A stretch of 55,000 nucleotides of DNA from Prorocentrum cordatum (GCA_963575745.1 CAUYUJ010016145.1:1-55000); one strand, 5' to 3'; counted from the first letter of the stretch, positions 40,231-51,583 are shown. Notes: generated by a model not told the origin, from the letters alone. A program made the numbers and translations.

Positions 40231-40504
40231 GTGTACGTTGTATTGTGTTTGACAGGGATGGTGGGGGGAGGCCGCATCGGGTTGGCTGCGCATGTCCTGA
40301 ATTTGAAGGCAGAGTGTGTTTTGTATTGTTTTAATACAAGGGATGATGGGGGGGTGCCCGCCTTGTTCCTGGCTGGCTCCCAGTCGCCTAGGGAAGGGGG
40401 TGTACAGCAATAGGGAACAATGATAATCCCCTCCCCGAAAGGGATGAAGGGAGATGGAAGAGGAAACGCTCCAGACCACCAACGCCAGAGGGCTGGTGGG
40501 ATCC
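40231..40504. other. Spacer without a gene
   Basis: The beginning (TTGTATTGTGTTTGACAGG, then GGCCGCATC) is weakly similar to the reverse complement of 50160-50215. Nothing else recognised. Confidence 0.3.
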
Positions 40505-41345
40505 TATGCGCGCGCACCCGCGCATCAAACATCATAAGAGTTCAAGAGCCCCTCTTGAAGAACATGAGACAACGTCCACACAACGTTTGGCGTTGTAAAC
40601 TGATGTTTCAACAAAAACTGCGTGCGCGCTCTTGCGAAATCTGGGAAAACCATCGGTGTTTCAACATTCTCAGCGAATCCGACCAAACGGACCTTTCCCG
40701 CGCGAATGCCGAAATCATTCGAACGCCGTTGGGCGCTTCTTAGGGGGAGCACGATCCCTGTTACAGTATACCATTCGGGCCACTCGCGTGCGTCGGCTGC
40801 GCGCGCCTGTCGAAATCCGTCCAAAATCTTCCTCACCGATACGTGGACAGCGTCATCGTCATTGGCGTGATGAGCATCGGCGCCGTCTTGGCCTTGCTGT
40901 CGCCATCGTCGCCGTCGCAACGCTGCAATCATCATCGCGGCTGCCGTTATTGACGCCGCCATGAGACCGCAAGTCACCGACTCGCATTTTAAGTGTCTGC
41001 GCGTCAGCCTAGCCTGCGAGACGAGCTGGCAAGCCCCCAGCGGTCAGCACCACCGCGGCCGCGTCGGTCGCGCCAGACTAGATGGCCGCTCTGTCCTCGA
41101 GCCTGCGCGCGTTAGCGCAGCCGCAGCGATGCGCCAGCCAGCGCCAAGCACCCATCGCAAGTGTGGGTTTTCCAAACCAAGTTGCGGGCGGGTGGGCGGG
41201 ATGATTGCGCGAGCACTGGAGTTGGCAACTTCAACTTCGGCAGGGCGAATTGCGCCACATCGATTGCTCCACACAGACTGCACCACGGAGATCGCACAAC
41301 ATGTGTTAGTAGAAGTACATCGTTTGGGGCCCACGCCGGCTATCA
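40505..41345 (+). repeat. X composite unit 4
   Basis: Front block (40600-40830), GC-rich block (GGCGTGATGAGCATCGGCG near 40864, GCACCACCGCGGCCGCGTCG near 41046), boundary GATGATTGCGCGAGCACTGG at about 41201 and a short TTGCACCACATCG array (41250-41310). Confidence 0.6.
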
Positions 41346-41428
41346 TTCTTCATGCTAGAATCATTCCTCATGCTAGAATCGGCGAGGAAATTACCTACAC
41401 CACGCGGTTGGGCACGACGGAGTGAGCG

Positions 41429-41974
41429 ATGGCAGAAGCCTTGGCGCGCGCCTGCTTCGGGGCGGGCGGGGGGGGGAACCCGGGAACCTCCCAGGATGAG
41501 GTTCGAGCACGAAGGTTCAGAGTGCTAGGACGAGGGCGCAAGCTCAATGATTACCGCATATACGCGAAACATGGCCAGATGGGGGGCCAAGGGTCCCCCA
41601 CCCATCCGCCCGCCCCCCGCGGAGGTCACCCAATTACAGAACCGGAAATGGAGGTGGTGGTGAAAGCGGAAGACGAGGCAGAGGAGCGAAGCGGGCCGAC
41701 CCAGGTGGGCCCCTTCCACGTGTTCACGCGCTACGAGCCGGACCTGGAGACGGCCGTCCGGTTCCGGGAGGTCCTGCAGGCCATGCACGCGCGCGTCAGG
41801 GGCTGCCGGAGCGACGCCGAGATCGGGGGCGCGTTCCGCCAGGCCGCGGGGCCTCCGATGATTGCACTGGGCCGACGGAGCAAAAACACAGGATGGCAGT
41901 GGGCCGCGGGGCCTCCGAGGATGACATGTGTCTGCCGCTCGCAATCTCAAAGAGACCCGAATCATCAGGGGTAA
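41429..41974 (+). CDS. Candidate exon or gene fragment, unknown function
   Basis: Open for 181 codons from an ATG at 41429. The middle (GHPITEPEMEVVVKAEDEAE, VGPFHVFTRYEPDLETAVRF, REVLQAMHARVRGCRSDAEI) has the balanced composition of a real protein and a heptad-like helical stretch. The first 60 residues are Gly/Pro-rich, and the last 35 repeat a short AAGPP motif and run into the hairpin repeat. I do not recognise a family. It may be one exon of a larger gene (splice sites not determined) or a decayed retroelement piece. Confidence 0.3.
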   Translation: MAEALARACFGAGGGGNPGTSQDEVRARRFRVLGRGRKLNDYRIYAKHGQMGGQGSPTHPPAPRGGHPITEPEMEVVVKAEDEAEERSGPTQVGPFHVFTRYEPDLETAVRFREVLQAMHARVRGCRSDAEIGGAFRQAAGPPMIALGRRSKNTGWQWAAGPPRMTCVCRSQSQRDPNHQG

Positions 41975-41983
41975 CTCGGGTCA

Positions 41984-42145
41984 GGGCTAACTCGGGTTCG
42001 TTGTTCGGGAATCCGAACCCGAGTTGCCCCAGGCCCGAGCTACCCCAGATAACTCGGGCGTCCAGAGCCCCAAATCATCAGGGATAACTCGGGTCAGGGC
42101 CAACTCGGGTTCGTCTTGCGGGAATCCGAACCCGAGTTGCCCCGG
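41984..42145. repeat. Two tandem long hairpins, 115-bp period
   Basis: AACTCGGGTTCG (41989-42000) pairs with CGAACCCGAGTT (42014-42025); the same arms recur at 42104-42115 and 42127-42138. The first copy also offers an alternative fold, GTTCGG/CCGAAC. Confidence 0.7.
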
Positions 42146-42354
42146 GCCCGAGTCACCCCGGAGAACTCGGGCGCCCCAATTACGGCCGACGAAGCAAAAA
42201 CACGATGGGAGCTTCCGCCCCGCTCCGGCCACCGGGGTCTCCGTGGATCGATGCGTCCCCGGAGCTCCCGCTCGGCCAGGCCCCCGCGGTGCCCCACGCC
42301 GTCGGATGTCCGCCCCCTGCCCAGGAGGTCCATGGGGGAAGGCACGAGACGGGA

Positions 42355-42771
42355 GGAGGAGGAGGAGGAGGAGGAGGAGGAGGAGGAGGAGGAGGAGGAG
42401 GAGGAGGAGGAGGAGGAGGCAGGGCGACAGAGAGCGAGGAGGGGAGGAAGGGAGAGGAGGAGGAGGAGGAGGAAGGAGAAGGAGAGGAAGAAGGACAGGG
42501 GAGGAGGAGGAGGAGGAGGAGGAGGAGGAAGAGGAGGAGGAGGAGGAGGAAGAAAAAGAGTAAGAATAACATAGAGAGAAGAGGAGGAAAGAAGGAGGAG
42601 GAGGAGGCGGAGGAGGAGGAGGAGGACGAAGACCAGGACCAGGAAGAGGACCAGGAGGAACAGGAGAGGGAGGGAGAGAGGGAGGGAGGGAGGGAGGGAG
42701 GGAGAGAGCGAGAGAAAGCGAGAGAAAGCCCGAGAAAGCGAGAAAGAGAGAGACAGAGAGAGAGAGAGAGT

Positions 42772-42803
<32 letters not shown>

Positions 42804-42815
42804 AAGAGAGAGACG
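42355..42815. repeat. GAG, GGGA and GA purine microsatellites
   Basis: GGA/GAG triplets to about 42660, then GGGA (42670-42705) and GA (42710-42815). Translations on the minus strand are Ser/Leu/Pro low complexity. Confidence 0.95.
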
Positions 42816-43339
42816 CACCGATGCGCACCGCGGGTCCGGCGCGCGCGGGGCAAGCGCCGCGTCGTGACAACACGTTTGGCTGAGTGCCACAGCGTGAACG
42901 TCATGGATAACTATGTACGCGTGCAGGCCCTGCGCACGGCCGAGAAGGGTGCGACGGAACAGACGGCACGGTACGTGGTCCCCGAGCCTCGCTCGGTGCC
43001 AAGTTCCGTGTGAGAGGCGGCACGCAGGCGAAAGGCGGTTTCGGCGTGCCGCCGCTGCGCGGAGGACGAGAGGCACTCTGCGGGGTGTCCCAGACGGGGC
43101 CCCGAACGACGTCCGCGGCCCGTGGGCCAGACGGCGGGCGCAGGCCGAGGGGGGGGGCCTTGCGGCCGAACCGATGGCGGAGCGCCCCAGCGACCGTGTA
43201 GCGCCTCCTGGCCACGGCGCTAGGCCTGCTGGAGACCGCCGAGGCCGTTGCGGAGGGAGGCCGAGCCAGGGGGCCTCGAGCGGCTTCGGCAAGGGGGCAG
43301 CGCGCGGGTCGCGGCGCGGCGCGAGCCGGGGCTGCGCCC
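42816..43339. other. GC-rich stretch without a recognisable gene
   Basis: Open on several frames, with no motif recognised. Continuous minus-strand frames through here also cross microsatellites and are not accepted. Confidence 0.35.
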
Positions 43340-43600
43340 CCCGACTTCCGACGTCATGCCTATTTCGTGACGTCGACCCCCCGAGGTCTCGACCCCCAGA
43401 GGCCCCGAGGCACGTGAGCCAACACAGGAGAAGCCATCCTTCCTGGGCCACTGCCTCGCTGATTCCGGCCGCCAGCCAGGGTCTGGATCTCTTCCCCAGG
43501 ACCAGGTTTCTCCTCCTGCGCCGCTGTCTGACGGCCCCGAGGCCGGTGAGAGGACCCCCAGAGGCCGAGAACAACGAAAGGTTCTCTGTCGTGGTGTGTT
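43340..43600 (+). repeat. DR1-like copy
   Basis: GACGTCATGCC..TTTCGTGACGTCG, CCCCGAGGTC, and later CTGACGGCCCCGAGGCCGGT, GAGGCCGAGAACAACGAAAG, parallel to 26320-26470. Confidence 0.5.
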
Positions 43601-44409
43601 CCTGACTCAGGGGTTCTGGGCGGTAGGCCGCGGTGAGGCCAGCACCACGCTGCTGCCGGGCCGGGGAGGGCAGCAGGCGGGTCCGCTCGCGCTCGGCTGC
43701 TGAGGGGTGCGGCGCCTGGGCGGCCGCTGGCAGCGGCCCGGGCTGTCCCGCCAGGGAGGCACGGAGGTGTTCCATCAGAGTCTGGCGTCGGTCTGGGGCA
43801 TGGGCTCCGACCTGTCCGCGGGCGCCAAGACGTATATATATACACACACATATATATATAGAGAGAGAGAGAGAGACAATGAGTTCGAGAGATAGATAGA
43901 GAAAGAGTGAGAGAGAGAGAGAGAAAGAGAGTGAGCTCAGGCAGACAGACAGACAGACAGACAGACAGACAGGCAGGCAGACAGGCAGGCATGCAGGAAA
44001 GCAGGCAGGCCGACAAACAGACATAGAGGGAGAGAGCGAGGGATGGAGAGAGAGGGACAGAGGGGAAAAGGGATGGATAGAGAGAGGGAGAAAGAAGGAC
44101 ATGTAGAAAAAGAGAGAGAGGGAGAGAGAGAGAGAGAGAGAGAGAGATAGACCGTTTGACTGACTGACTGACTGACTGAAAAAATAGAGAGAGAGAGAGA
44201 GACAAAGACAATATGAGCAGAAAAGAGAAAGAGATTGAGACATATAAAGAGAAGGAGAAATAGAGAGAGAGAGAGAGCGAGAGCGAGAACGACAGCGAGA
44301 GAGAGAGAGAAGGAGAAGGGACCAGGGAGTAGTAGGACAGGGAAGAGCAGGAGGAGAGGGAGGAGGAGGAGGAGGAGGACGACGACGACGAAGAGGAGGA
44401 GAGGCGTAG

Positions 44410-44446
<37 letters not shown>

Positions 44447-45000
44447 GCGTGGAAAAACACGAGTAGGCGCTGGGGGAGAAGAAGGAAGGGAAAGGGGAGG
44501 AGTGGGGTAAGGAGGAGCAGGGGAATGAGGAGAAGGAGAAGGAGAAAGAGGGAGGAGGAGGAGGATGAGGAGGAGAGGAGGGAGGAGCAGGAGCAGGGGC
44601 GGAGGAGGGGGAGGCGGAGGAGGAGGAGGAGGAGGAGGTGAAGGAGGATACAGTCGGACCCGGAGTTGGTGAGGTGGGGCGTTGGAATTTGCTCGCATGT
44701 CTTGAGCGGCTGGTACAAGCCAAGATCGTGAGAGGCCTGGTGGTAACACCAGAGAGCACGTGAGCATGGGCAGAAGGAGGAAGAGGAACGAGGAGCAGGA
44801 GGAGAAGAGATGCGGAGCATGAGGAAGAGCAGGAGGAGGAGGAGGAGGAGGAGGAGGAGGGGCGGGAGAGGATGAGCTGGAAGAGAAGCGGAGGAGGAAA
44901 TGCTTGCCGCGGAAGACGAGAGAGAGAGAGAGGGTGAGAAGGAGGAGGAGGAGGAGGAGGAGGAGGAGTTGGACGACGCCAGCCGCGCCCCCATCGCGAA
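43601..45000. repeat. Purine-rich simple repeats: GA, CAGA, GACT, GGA
   Basis: After a GC-rich start (43601-43830): AT/CA (43835-43858), GA (43860-43930), GACA/GGCA (43940-44000), GA/GGGA (44030-44150), GACT (44157-44177), GA (44186-44310), GGA with ACG blocks (44350-44445) and GGA again to 44970. 44640-44760 is more complex but unassigned. Confidence 0.85.
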
Positions 45001-45009
45001 GAGCGTCGA

Positions 45010-45011
45010 AG

Positions 45012-45076
<65 letters not shown>

Positions 45077-45080
45077 ACGA
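45010..45080. repeat. (ACG)n microsatellite
   Basis: About 60 bp of uninterrupted GAC/ACG triplets, followed by short ATCGAT palindromic words. Confidence 0.95.
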
Positions 45081-45149
45081 CATCGATATCTATATCGATA
45101 TCGACGTCGACGACGACGACCACCACCACCACTACAACGACCACGACAT

Positions 45150-45312
45150 CGATGGTCCTACGTTTGGGCCCCTCCGGGAAGAGGCCGCCGAGGAGGAGCC
45201 GCGCAGGCGCGGCCTGCAGGCGCGGGAGGACGCGGGCCTGCGCTCTGCAGTCGTACTGGGTCGTCGCCTCCGTCGAGGTCGCCGCCGCCGCCGCCGTCGA
45301 ACCCAGATCCAA
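45150..45312 (-). repeat. Dispersed cassette K, minus copy
   Basis: About 160 bp matching 52226-52385 in inverted orientation. On the minus strand both read GGGTTCGACG, then ACCTCGACGGAGGCGACGA, then CGCCTGCGCGGCTC. In both copies the far end abuts a GTC/ACG microsatellite. Confidence 0.55.
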
Positions 45313-45384
45313 GGGTGGAAAAACACCCCGACCCCGACACTTCGCGTTTACGAGACAGCCCTGGGCGCTTGCTGAAGAGCCCTG

Positions 45385-45790
45385 CCCTGCTCGACTCCTT
45401 CCATGGGTGCGCTTACGAAACGGCTTCGCTCGTCGGGGTGCTTGTTCTGGGGGTGGCTTGTCTGCTCTCTACAGAGCTCCGACGGCGTTTTGTTCCTCCA
45501 TCCGAGCGTGCCTCCTCGGCTCTTCGACCTCTTTCGGTGCGCTTACTAGACGGCTGCGCTCGTCGGGGTGCTTGTTCTGGGGGGGGGACTTTCTGCTCCC
45601 TGCGGAGCTCCGACGGCGCTTTGTCCCTCCCTCCGAGCTCGACTGTTCGACTCCTTCCATGGGTGCGCTTACGAAACGGCTGCGCTCGTCGGGGTGCTTG
45701 TCCTGGGGGGGGGACTTTTCTGCTCCCTGCGGAGCTCCGACGGCGCTTTGCCCATCCATCCGAGCGTGCCTCCTCGGCTTCGATCTCCCT
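45385..45790 (+). repeat. Tandem repeat of about 125 bp, three copies
   Basis: GGTGCGCTTAC, then CTCGTCGGGGTGCTTGT recur at about 45409, 45537 and 45662, each followed by GCGGAGCTCCGACGGCG-like sequence. Confidence 0.75.
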
Positions 45791-46243
45791 CCGAGCGTGC
45801 CTCCCTCGGCGCTTCGACCCCCCTCTCGGTGCCCGAGGCCGCCCGCCCGCGCGCGCGCCCCGTCTCCGCCCTCTCTCTCTCGGCTGCTCGGGCCTCCTCC
45901 CCCCCTCCTCCTCCCAGCAGGGGAAAACACACACACACACACACAGACACCATTCGTCGTCGATCCCCAGGAAGATGTGGGAGAATGGGGGAAGCGTGGG
46001 GGGGGGGCGGGGGGAAGACAGACGCCCAGGAAATGCTGGCAAATATGGGGGGGGGAGTCCGGTGTTCCGTGCCTATCTCTTTGTGTGTCCCATGGCCCCC
46101 TTCATCCTCCCCCCTCCTCCGCAGCCAGCTCCGCTTGTCCGCCGGGCCTGGTGCGCCGGGCGCCTGGGCGCGTCCCTCCGGCTCTGCGGTCGCGCTCGCG
46201 TCCGCCAGCGTTGCCCACATGGGCTTCCTCGAGCTCGGCCCTC
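45791..46243. other. Stretch without a gene
   Basis: A short CA run (45928-45944) and G runs (about 45995-46050). Nothing recognised. Confidence 0.35.
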
Positions 46244-46365
46244 CGGGGACCACCGGCGCGCCAGGGGCCATCCAAGACGGGTCCCGGTCGACAGACCACC
46301 CCCAGGGAAGGGGTCGGGAGCTCTGGGGCCGCGGGCTGAAGGATCAGATCGGCGGATGTCAGGAC
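46244..46365 (-). repeat. Dispersed repeat DR1, minus copy
   Basis: CCAGGGGCCATCCAAGACGG, CCCCCAGGGAAGGGGTCGGG, AGGATCAGATCGGCGGATGT. The best-preserved copy of the family here. Confidence 0.6.
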
Positions 46366-47074
46366 TGTCGCCGCCGCCGTCGTCGTCGAAGTCGTCGCCG
46401 TCGCGCGTCGATCGTTGCTGCCGTGTACCAGTCGTCGCCATCATAGCCGTCTCCTCCGTCGCGATGGGGATCTCCAGAGGTCACTGGAGGCTGAGAAGAG
46501 GGTAAGAAACGGCCACAGGGCCGTCGCTCGGGGGGGGTCTGGAGGTCCCATGTGGCCGAAAAGGATCAAACGCGCCCAAAAAATCAACTCTCGATCCTCG
46601 TCGCCGTGCAGTGAAAGCTTTGGGATGAGGTCCACCCAGGTTCCGGAAAGGGCTCGATGTTCCTCAGGGCACTTCCACGGGCTTCCTTCCGGCGCTCCTC
46701 GCGCATCTAGGCGCAGTTGATGCCCAAAAGCGGGGAAACCACAAGAAATCGATATTGGTATTCCATGGACCTCTCACAGGGAGCGTTCTGACCATACTTA
46801 CGAGGCGAATCTAGCGGTGGCGACGTAGGCCTCCCAGGAGGCCCCAAAAAGCGAAAACGAGAAAAGGGTAGCGGTATCGATACATTTCCCTCATGTGAGA
46901 GAGGGGCTTCGTTCCCCTCACAAGCTTTCCCATGGCAAAACCCTGACTGTGTCATCGTCCTCGTCGTCATCGTCCGATATTATCCAAGCAGGCTTGCTAC
47001 AGGAGTCCGACCTCCATGCATAGAGAACTGGCCCACTGATACCCCCTTCTATTTTGCCCCTACCCGCGTCCTCT
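46366..47074. other. Stretch without a recognisable gene
   Basis: A short GTC-rich start, then moderate-GC sequence. No domain seen on either strand. Confidence 0.35.
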
Positions 47075-47395
47075 GTTGTGCATTGTTTCCTACGTTGCTC
47101 ATGGCTTCCTCTGCTACCCGCATGGTTTTCCACTGTGCCCCTACGCGCGTCCTCAGTTGCGCATGGCTTCCTCTGTGGCGCATGGCTCCCTCTGGTTGCG
47201 TCCTCAGTTGCGCATGGCTTCCTCTGATGCGCACGGCTTTCTGTGATTACGTCCTCTGTTGCGAATGGCGTCCTCCGTTGCGCATGGCTTCCTCTGTACC
47301 CGCATGGCTTCATCTGCTACCCGCATGGTCTCTTCTGTATCCAGGCGGCTTCCACCGCTGTTCCAATGGCTTCCTGTGGCTATTCCCATGACGTC
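47075..47395 (+). repeat. Minisatellite of about 20 bp (GCGCATGGCTTCCTCTGT)
   Basis: About 13 degenerate copies of TTGCGCATGGCTTCCTCT-like units. Confidence 0.75.
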
Positions 47396-47414
47396 CCAAC
47401 AATCGTCAAACTCA

Positions 47415-47635
47415 GAAGTAGAGTAGAGTAGAGCAGAGCAGAGTAGAGTAGAGTAGAGTAGTGTAGAGAGGAGTAGGTGAGTAGAGTGAAGTAGAGTAAA
47501 GCATAATAGAGTAGAGTCGAATACAGCAGAGTAGAGGAGAGGAGAGGAGAGGAGAGGAAAGGAGGGCAGAGTAGAGTAGAGTAGAGTAGGAGTAAAGTAG
47601 TGCAGAGTGGGAGTCGATTAGAGTAGATATGATCC
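47415..47635. repeat. (AGAGT)n pentanucleotide repeat, block 1
   Basis: GTAGA/AGAGT pentamers with point variants. Minus-strand translation gives Leu-Tyr-Ser-Thr strings. Confidence 0.9.
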
Positions 47636-47729
47636 CGGGCTTCTGGCCCACGCCCACACCCCCCAGATGTGATGGGTCTCAGGGCCCCTCGCCCCCCCCC
47701 CAGATGGGGGATGGGTGGGGGGGATGACC

Positions 47730-47781
<52 letters not shown>

Positions 47782-48024
47782 AAACGACGACGACGACGAA
47801 GACACCGTCCTCTCCGGCTCCCTGAAGCACCGCAACACCAGGCCACACCCAGAGAGAGGCGACGACGGGGAAGACACCGTCGACGACGATGTTGCTCCGC
47901 ATCCTCCCTCCCTCCTCACACCACCACACGCCCACAGGGGAAGACCCCACCACACCACGCCCACAAGGGGGGGGAAGCCATCGCGCAGCGGTGGGGGAGG
48001 GGGAGGGCTGGACCCTGGATCAGA
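47636..48024. other. Spacer with (ACG)n
   Basis: GAC/ACG triplets at 47729-47785, with G or C runs around. No gene. Confidence 0.7.
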
Positions 48025-48895
48025 TGTAGAGTAGAGTAGGGCAGGGTTGGGTAGAGTGGAGTAGGATAGAGTAGAGCAGAGTAGAGTATGGTAGATGTCA
48101 GAGCCGGGTCGATCAGAGTAAGGTAGAATAGCATAGGGTATAGTTTAGTGTAGAGTGGGAGTAGAGTAGAGGATTGTGGAGCAGAGCAGAGTAGAGTTGA
48201 GTTGAGGAGAGCATATTGGAGGAGAGTAGATCAGGAGTAGGGTCGAGTAGATCAGGAGCAGAATAGATTAGAAGTAGAATAGAGAACAGTACGTAGAGCA
48301 GGGGTAGAGTAGAGTAGAGTAGAGTAGACAGGGTAGTACAAGGTATGATAGAGAGTAGGGTCGAGTTTAGCAGAGCAGAGTAGAGTGGGGTAGACGATAG
48401 AGTAGAGTCGGGTAGTTCATGATAGAGTCGAGCAGAGTAGAGCAGAGAGCAGAGCAGAGCTGAGTAGAGTAGAGCAGAGCAGAGTAAGTAGAGTAGAGAA
48501 GGGTAGATGGGCAGAGTGGACATACAGTAGAGTACAGTAGGGTAGAGTAGAGTACGGAGGGCAGAGTGGGGCAGTCTAGAGTACGGTAGAGTAGAATAGA
48601 GTAGAGTAGAGTAGGAGATGTGGTAGAGCAGAGCCGGGTATGGAAGGGTAGAGTAGAGCAGAGTGGAGGATAGAAGCGAAGGGCATTGTAGAGTAGATCA
48701 GAGGAGAGTAAACTTGTATTCGAATCGAGTAGAGCAGAGTAGGGTAGGAGTAGGAGTGGAGCAGAGTAGGAGTAGAGTTGAGTAGAGTTTAGCAGAGTGG
48801 AGTAAAGTAGATTGGGGTAGGGTGGGGTAAAACAAACAGGGTGGAGTAGAGTAGAGTAGAGCAGCGTAGAGTACAGTAGGGTATACGGGTAATAC
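48025..48895. repeat. (AGAGT)n pentanucleotide repeat, block 2
   Basis: About 870 bp of degenerate GTAGAGTAGAGT-type sequence, the same family as block 1. Confidence 0.9.
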
Positions 48896-49040
48896 CATAG
48901 CACCCCGCAGATGGTAAGAGTAAGGGGGCGGTGGGGACGTCGGCAGTCTGCGAGACTCTGGAGAAGCCCGCCGCAGGCGCCAACGTTTCACACATTATAC
49001 AACGAGCCCGCCGCAGGCGCCGATTCTTTCGTTAAACCAA
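48896..49040. other. Duplicated GCCCGCCGCAGGCGCC words
   Basis: The 16-mer GCCCGCCGCAGGCGCC occurs at about 48966 and 49006, 40 bases apart. It can form a small hairpin. Confidence 0.6.
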
Positions 49041-49346
49041 TGTGGGTAAGTCGCGGGTGGGTCGTTGTTGGGTCGCGGCTGGGTCGCGGGGTGGGTCGCG
49101 GGGTGGGTCGCGGGTGGGTCGCAAGTGGGTCGCGGGTGGGTCACGGGTGGGTCGCGGATGGGTCGCGGGGTGGGTCGCGGGTGGGTCGCGGGGTGAGTCG
49201 CGGGTGGGTCGCGGGAGGGTCGCGGGGTGGGTCGCGGGTTGGGTCGCGGGTTGGGTCGCGGGTGGGTCGCGGCGCGGGTTGGGTCGCGGGTGGGTCGCGG
49301 GGTGGGTCGCGGGGTGGGTTGCGGGGTGCGTCGCGGGTAGGACGAC
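49041..49346 (+). repeat. 10-12-bp minisatellite (GGGTCGCGGGT)
   Basis: About 27 copies of GGGTCGCGG with one to three extra G/T. It is open in every frame on the minus strand (Asp-Pro-Arg type strings). Confidence 0.9.
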
Positions 49347-49625
49347 GACAACAAACAGCAGCAACAACAACAACGCAACAAGCAGAATTCTCACCACGGA
49401 TCCCCACTTCAGCCACGCACCCAGGGACAATGAATGACCGTTCGGCCCCCTCACTCTGATTGCAGAGTAGAGTCAGGTAGAATAGAGTTAGAGTAGAGCA
49501 GGGTACAGTAGAGTGTAGTAGAGTCCACCCCAGTCCAGTCCAGTCTACTCCAGTCCAGTCTACTGCAGTCAACTGCAGTCCACTTCAGTTCTGTCTTCTG
49601 ATCTATTTGGATTCTGCGCTGGCCC
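49347..49625. repeat. CAA words, AGAGT remnant and (CAGTC)n
   Basis: AACAAC words 49348-49375, AGAGT-like 49465-49530, CAGTC-type pentamers 49530-49590. Confidence 0.7.
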
Positions 49626-50040
49626 GTATTACTTTTTCAATCCGTGGCCCCGGAGCTTCCGACCCTTTCGTCGTGGACAGGTTTTCATCCTCGATCTTGT
49701 CTTGGTGGTTCGGGAGCCCGATCAGCCAGGCACCCCGGGAACGCTCCCAGCGAGGCGCAGTTGCTGGAAGGCACCCCGAGGCTGGAAAACCGTCGAGAAG
49801 CGACGGCAACGTCCGAAAATCTCGAGCCTCGAACCTCGACCCCCCCCCCCATTCGCTCGAAGGTCTGGGACCCTGACTCTGCCCCCATCCTCGTTGTCGA
49901 GCATCCGTCGGCGGCACCCGCACGTCGGAGGACATGGGCCTTTGCTTCAGCGTGTCGGTCGGCGCGAGGCACTGGATCGGCCGGGCGCTCACGACGCCGC
50001 GCTTCGGCCCCGCCACATCTTCGTCGTCGTCATCGTCGCC
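49626..50040 (+). repeat. DR1-related sequence and inverted partner of 24065-24185
   Basis: TTTTTCAATCCGTGGCCCCG, GGAGCTTCCGACCC begin like DR1. 49735-49870 is the inverted duplicate of 24065-24185. 49880-50040 is unassigned and GC-rich. Confidence 0.5.
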
Positions 50041-50135
50041 ACCGCTGTCCTCCTCCTCCTCCTCCTCCTCCTCCTCCTCCTCCTCCTCCTCCTCCTCCTC
50101 CTCCTGCTACTCCTACTCCTATCCTTATTCCTTCT
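50041..50135. repeat. (CTC)n microsatellite
   Basis: CTC triplets ending in CTACTC variants. Confidence 0.95.
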
Positions 50136-50254
50136 TAGAATATACTCCTACTCCCCCCTCAGGCCGGCCATTAGGGGCCGCATCCGGGGGGTCCCATCCT
50201 AACCTGTAAAAAACAATACAAAATCAACATTTTTCTTATTTTGTCCTCTCGACA

Positions 50255-50945
50255 TGGACGTCCTGTCGTCCACGGCGATAATCCATTGCAGAAAATACCA
50301 CAAAGAGCACACGCGCGCGTTCATGTCAGAATCCTACCGAACACCGTGTGTTTGCAAGCATTTCAACATAAAAACATCAAAAACCCAATGTTTTTTTTCA
50401 CAAAAATTCTACAAATTTCCTGCCCGGGCTCTCTTGCTGAAATCATAGGAAAACCATAGGAATCTTAAGAATTCTGTCAAATCCAGCGATTTCACGTCAT
50501 CGCGCGGTGCACTCGCGATGCTCTGTCATGCACCCAGGCCGCGAATCCTGTGCAAAAAATACCACAAAGAGCACACTCGCGCGTTCATGTCAGAATCCTA
50601 CCGAACACCGTGTGTTTGCAAGCATTTCAACATAAAAACATCAAAAACCCAATGCTTTTTCACAAAAATGCTTTGGGGTGTCCTGTCAGACCGTCGGGCT
50701 TCCTCCGGCCACCTCTGGCTTCCTGCGGTGTACCGGGCCATTCTCGACTCGTCTGGCAATGCGTGCGCGGCATTCAACACGCGCTCGCCAGTTCCCGTCG
50801 GCAACCGCCATCGCGGCCGCATCAGCTGTACCAAACCGGCTGGCCGGTGTGACTTCGGCCCCCAGTTGTGCCAGCTTTGCTTCTTATGTTGTGGGAGGGC
50901 GGGTGGGACTGGGCATGCCATGCTTGACTCGCTCGAGCTGGCTAG
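50255..50945 (+). repeat. X composite unit 5, diverged, with recent internal duplication
   Basis: A block of about 100 bp at 50291-50390 recurs almost unchanged at 50554-50653 (spacing 263; AAATACCACAAAGAGCACAC, AACACCGTGTGTTTGCAAGC). The GC-rich part (50790-50900) and G-rich boundary GTGGGAGGGCGGGTGGGACT resemble other X units. No TTGCACCACATAG array follows. Confidence 0.5.
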
Positions 50946-50947
50946 CT

Positions 50948-51117
50948 TGACTCCTACTCCTACTCCTACTCCTACTCCTACTCCTACTCCTACTCCTACT
51001 CCTACGCCTACTCCTACTCCTACTCCTCCTAGTCCTCCTCCTCACCCTCCTCCTCCTCTTCGTCCTCCTCCTCCTCCTCATCATCATCACCACCATCATC
51101 ATCATCATCATCATCAG

Positions 51118-51174
<57 letters not shown>

Positions 51175-51355
51175 CTCCCTCCTCCTCCTCCTCCTCCTCC
51201 TCCTCCCTCCTCCTCGTTCTCGTCCTCCTCCTCGTCCTCATCCTCCTCCTTGTCCTCCTCCTCCTCCCCCTCCTCCTCCCCCCCCTCCTCCTCCTCCTCC
51301 TCCTCCTCCTCCTCCTCCCCCTCCTCCTCCTCCTCCTCCTCCTCCGGCGACGACG
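50948..51355. repeat. ACTCCT, CAT and CTC microsatellites
   Basis: ACTCCT hexamers 50949-51030, CTC mix to 51075, ATC 51080-51168, CTC to 51344. Confidence 0.95.
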
Positions 51356-51583
51356 ACGCTGTGCTTCGTTCACATCTTTTCCTCCCATGTCGGGCGAAAG
51401 TGAAGGATTGGGGAAGGTGAGCAAGAAGTCATGATAACGATACGTTCCAAGTTGTCCAGGTTTCCTTGTTGCCCCGCGTGGCCAGAGACGAATGGCCGAG
51501 GACGAATGGCCGAGGGCCGCTAGAAACTCCAAAAAGCTCGGATCGTATCCTGAGCCAGTTGCATCATGATTCGGGGGGGACCC
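51356..51583. other. Spacer without a gene
   Basis: No repeat or coding motif recognised. It includes a short duplicated GACGAATGGCCGAGG (51488, 51502). Confidence 0.35.

Noticed and set aside
42180-45312. Very long minus-strand open frames (967 and 650 codons)
   Set aside because: They translate purine microsatellites into Ser/Leu/Pro strings and have no protein-like core.
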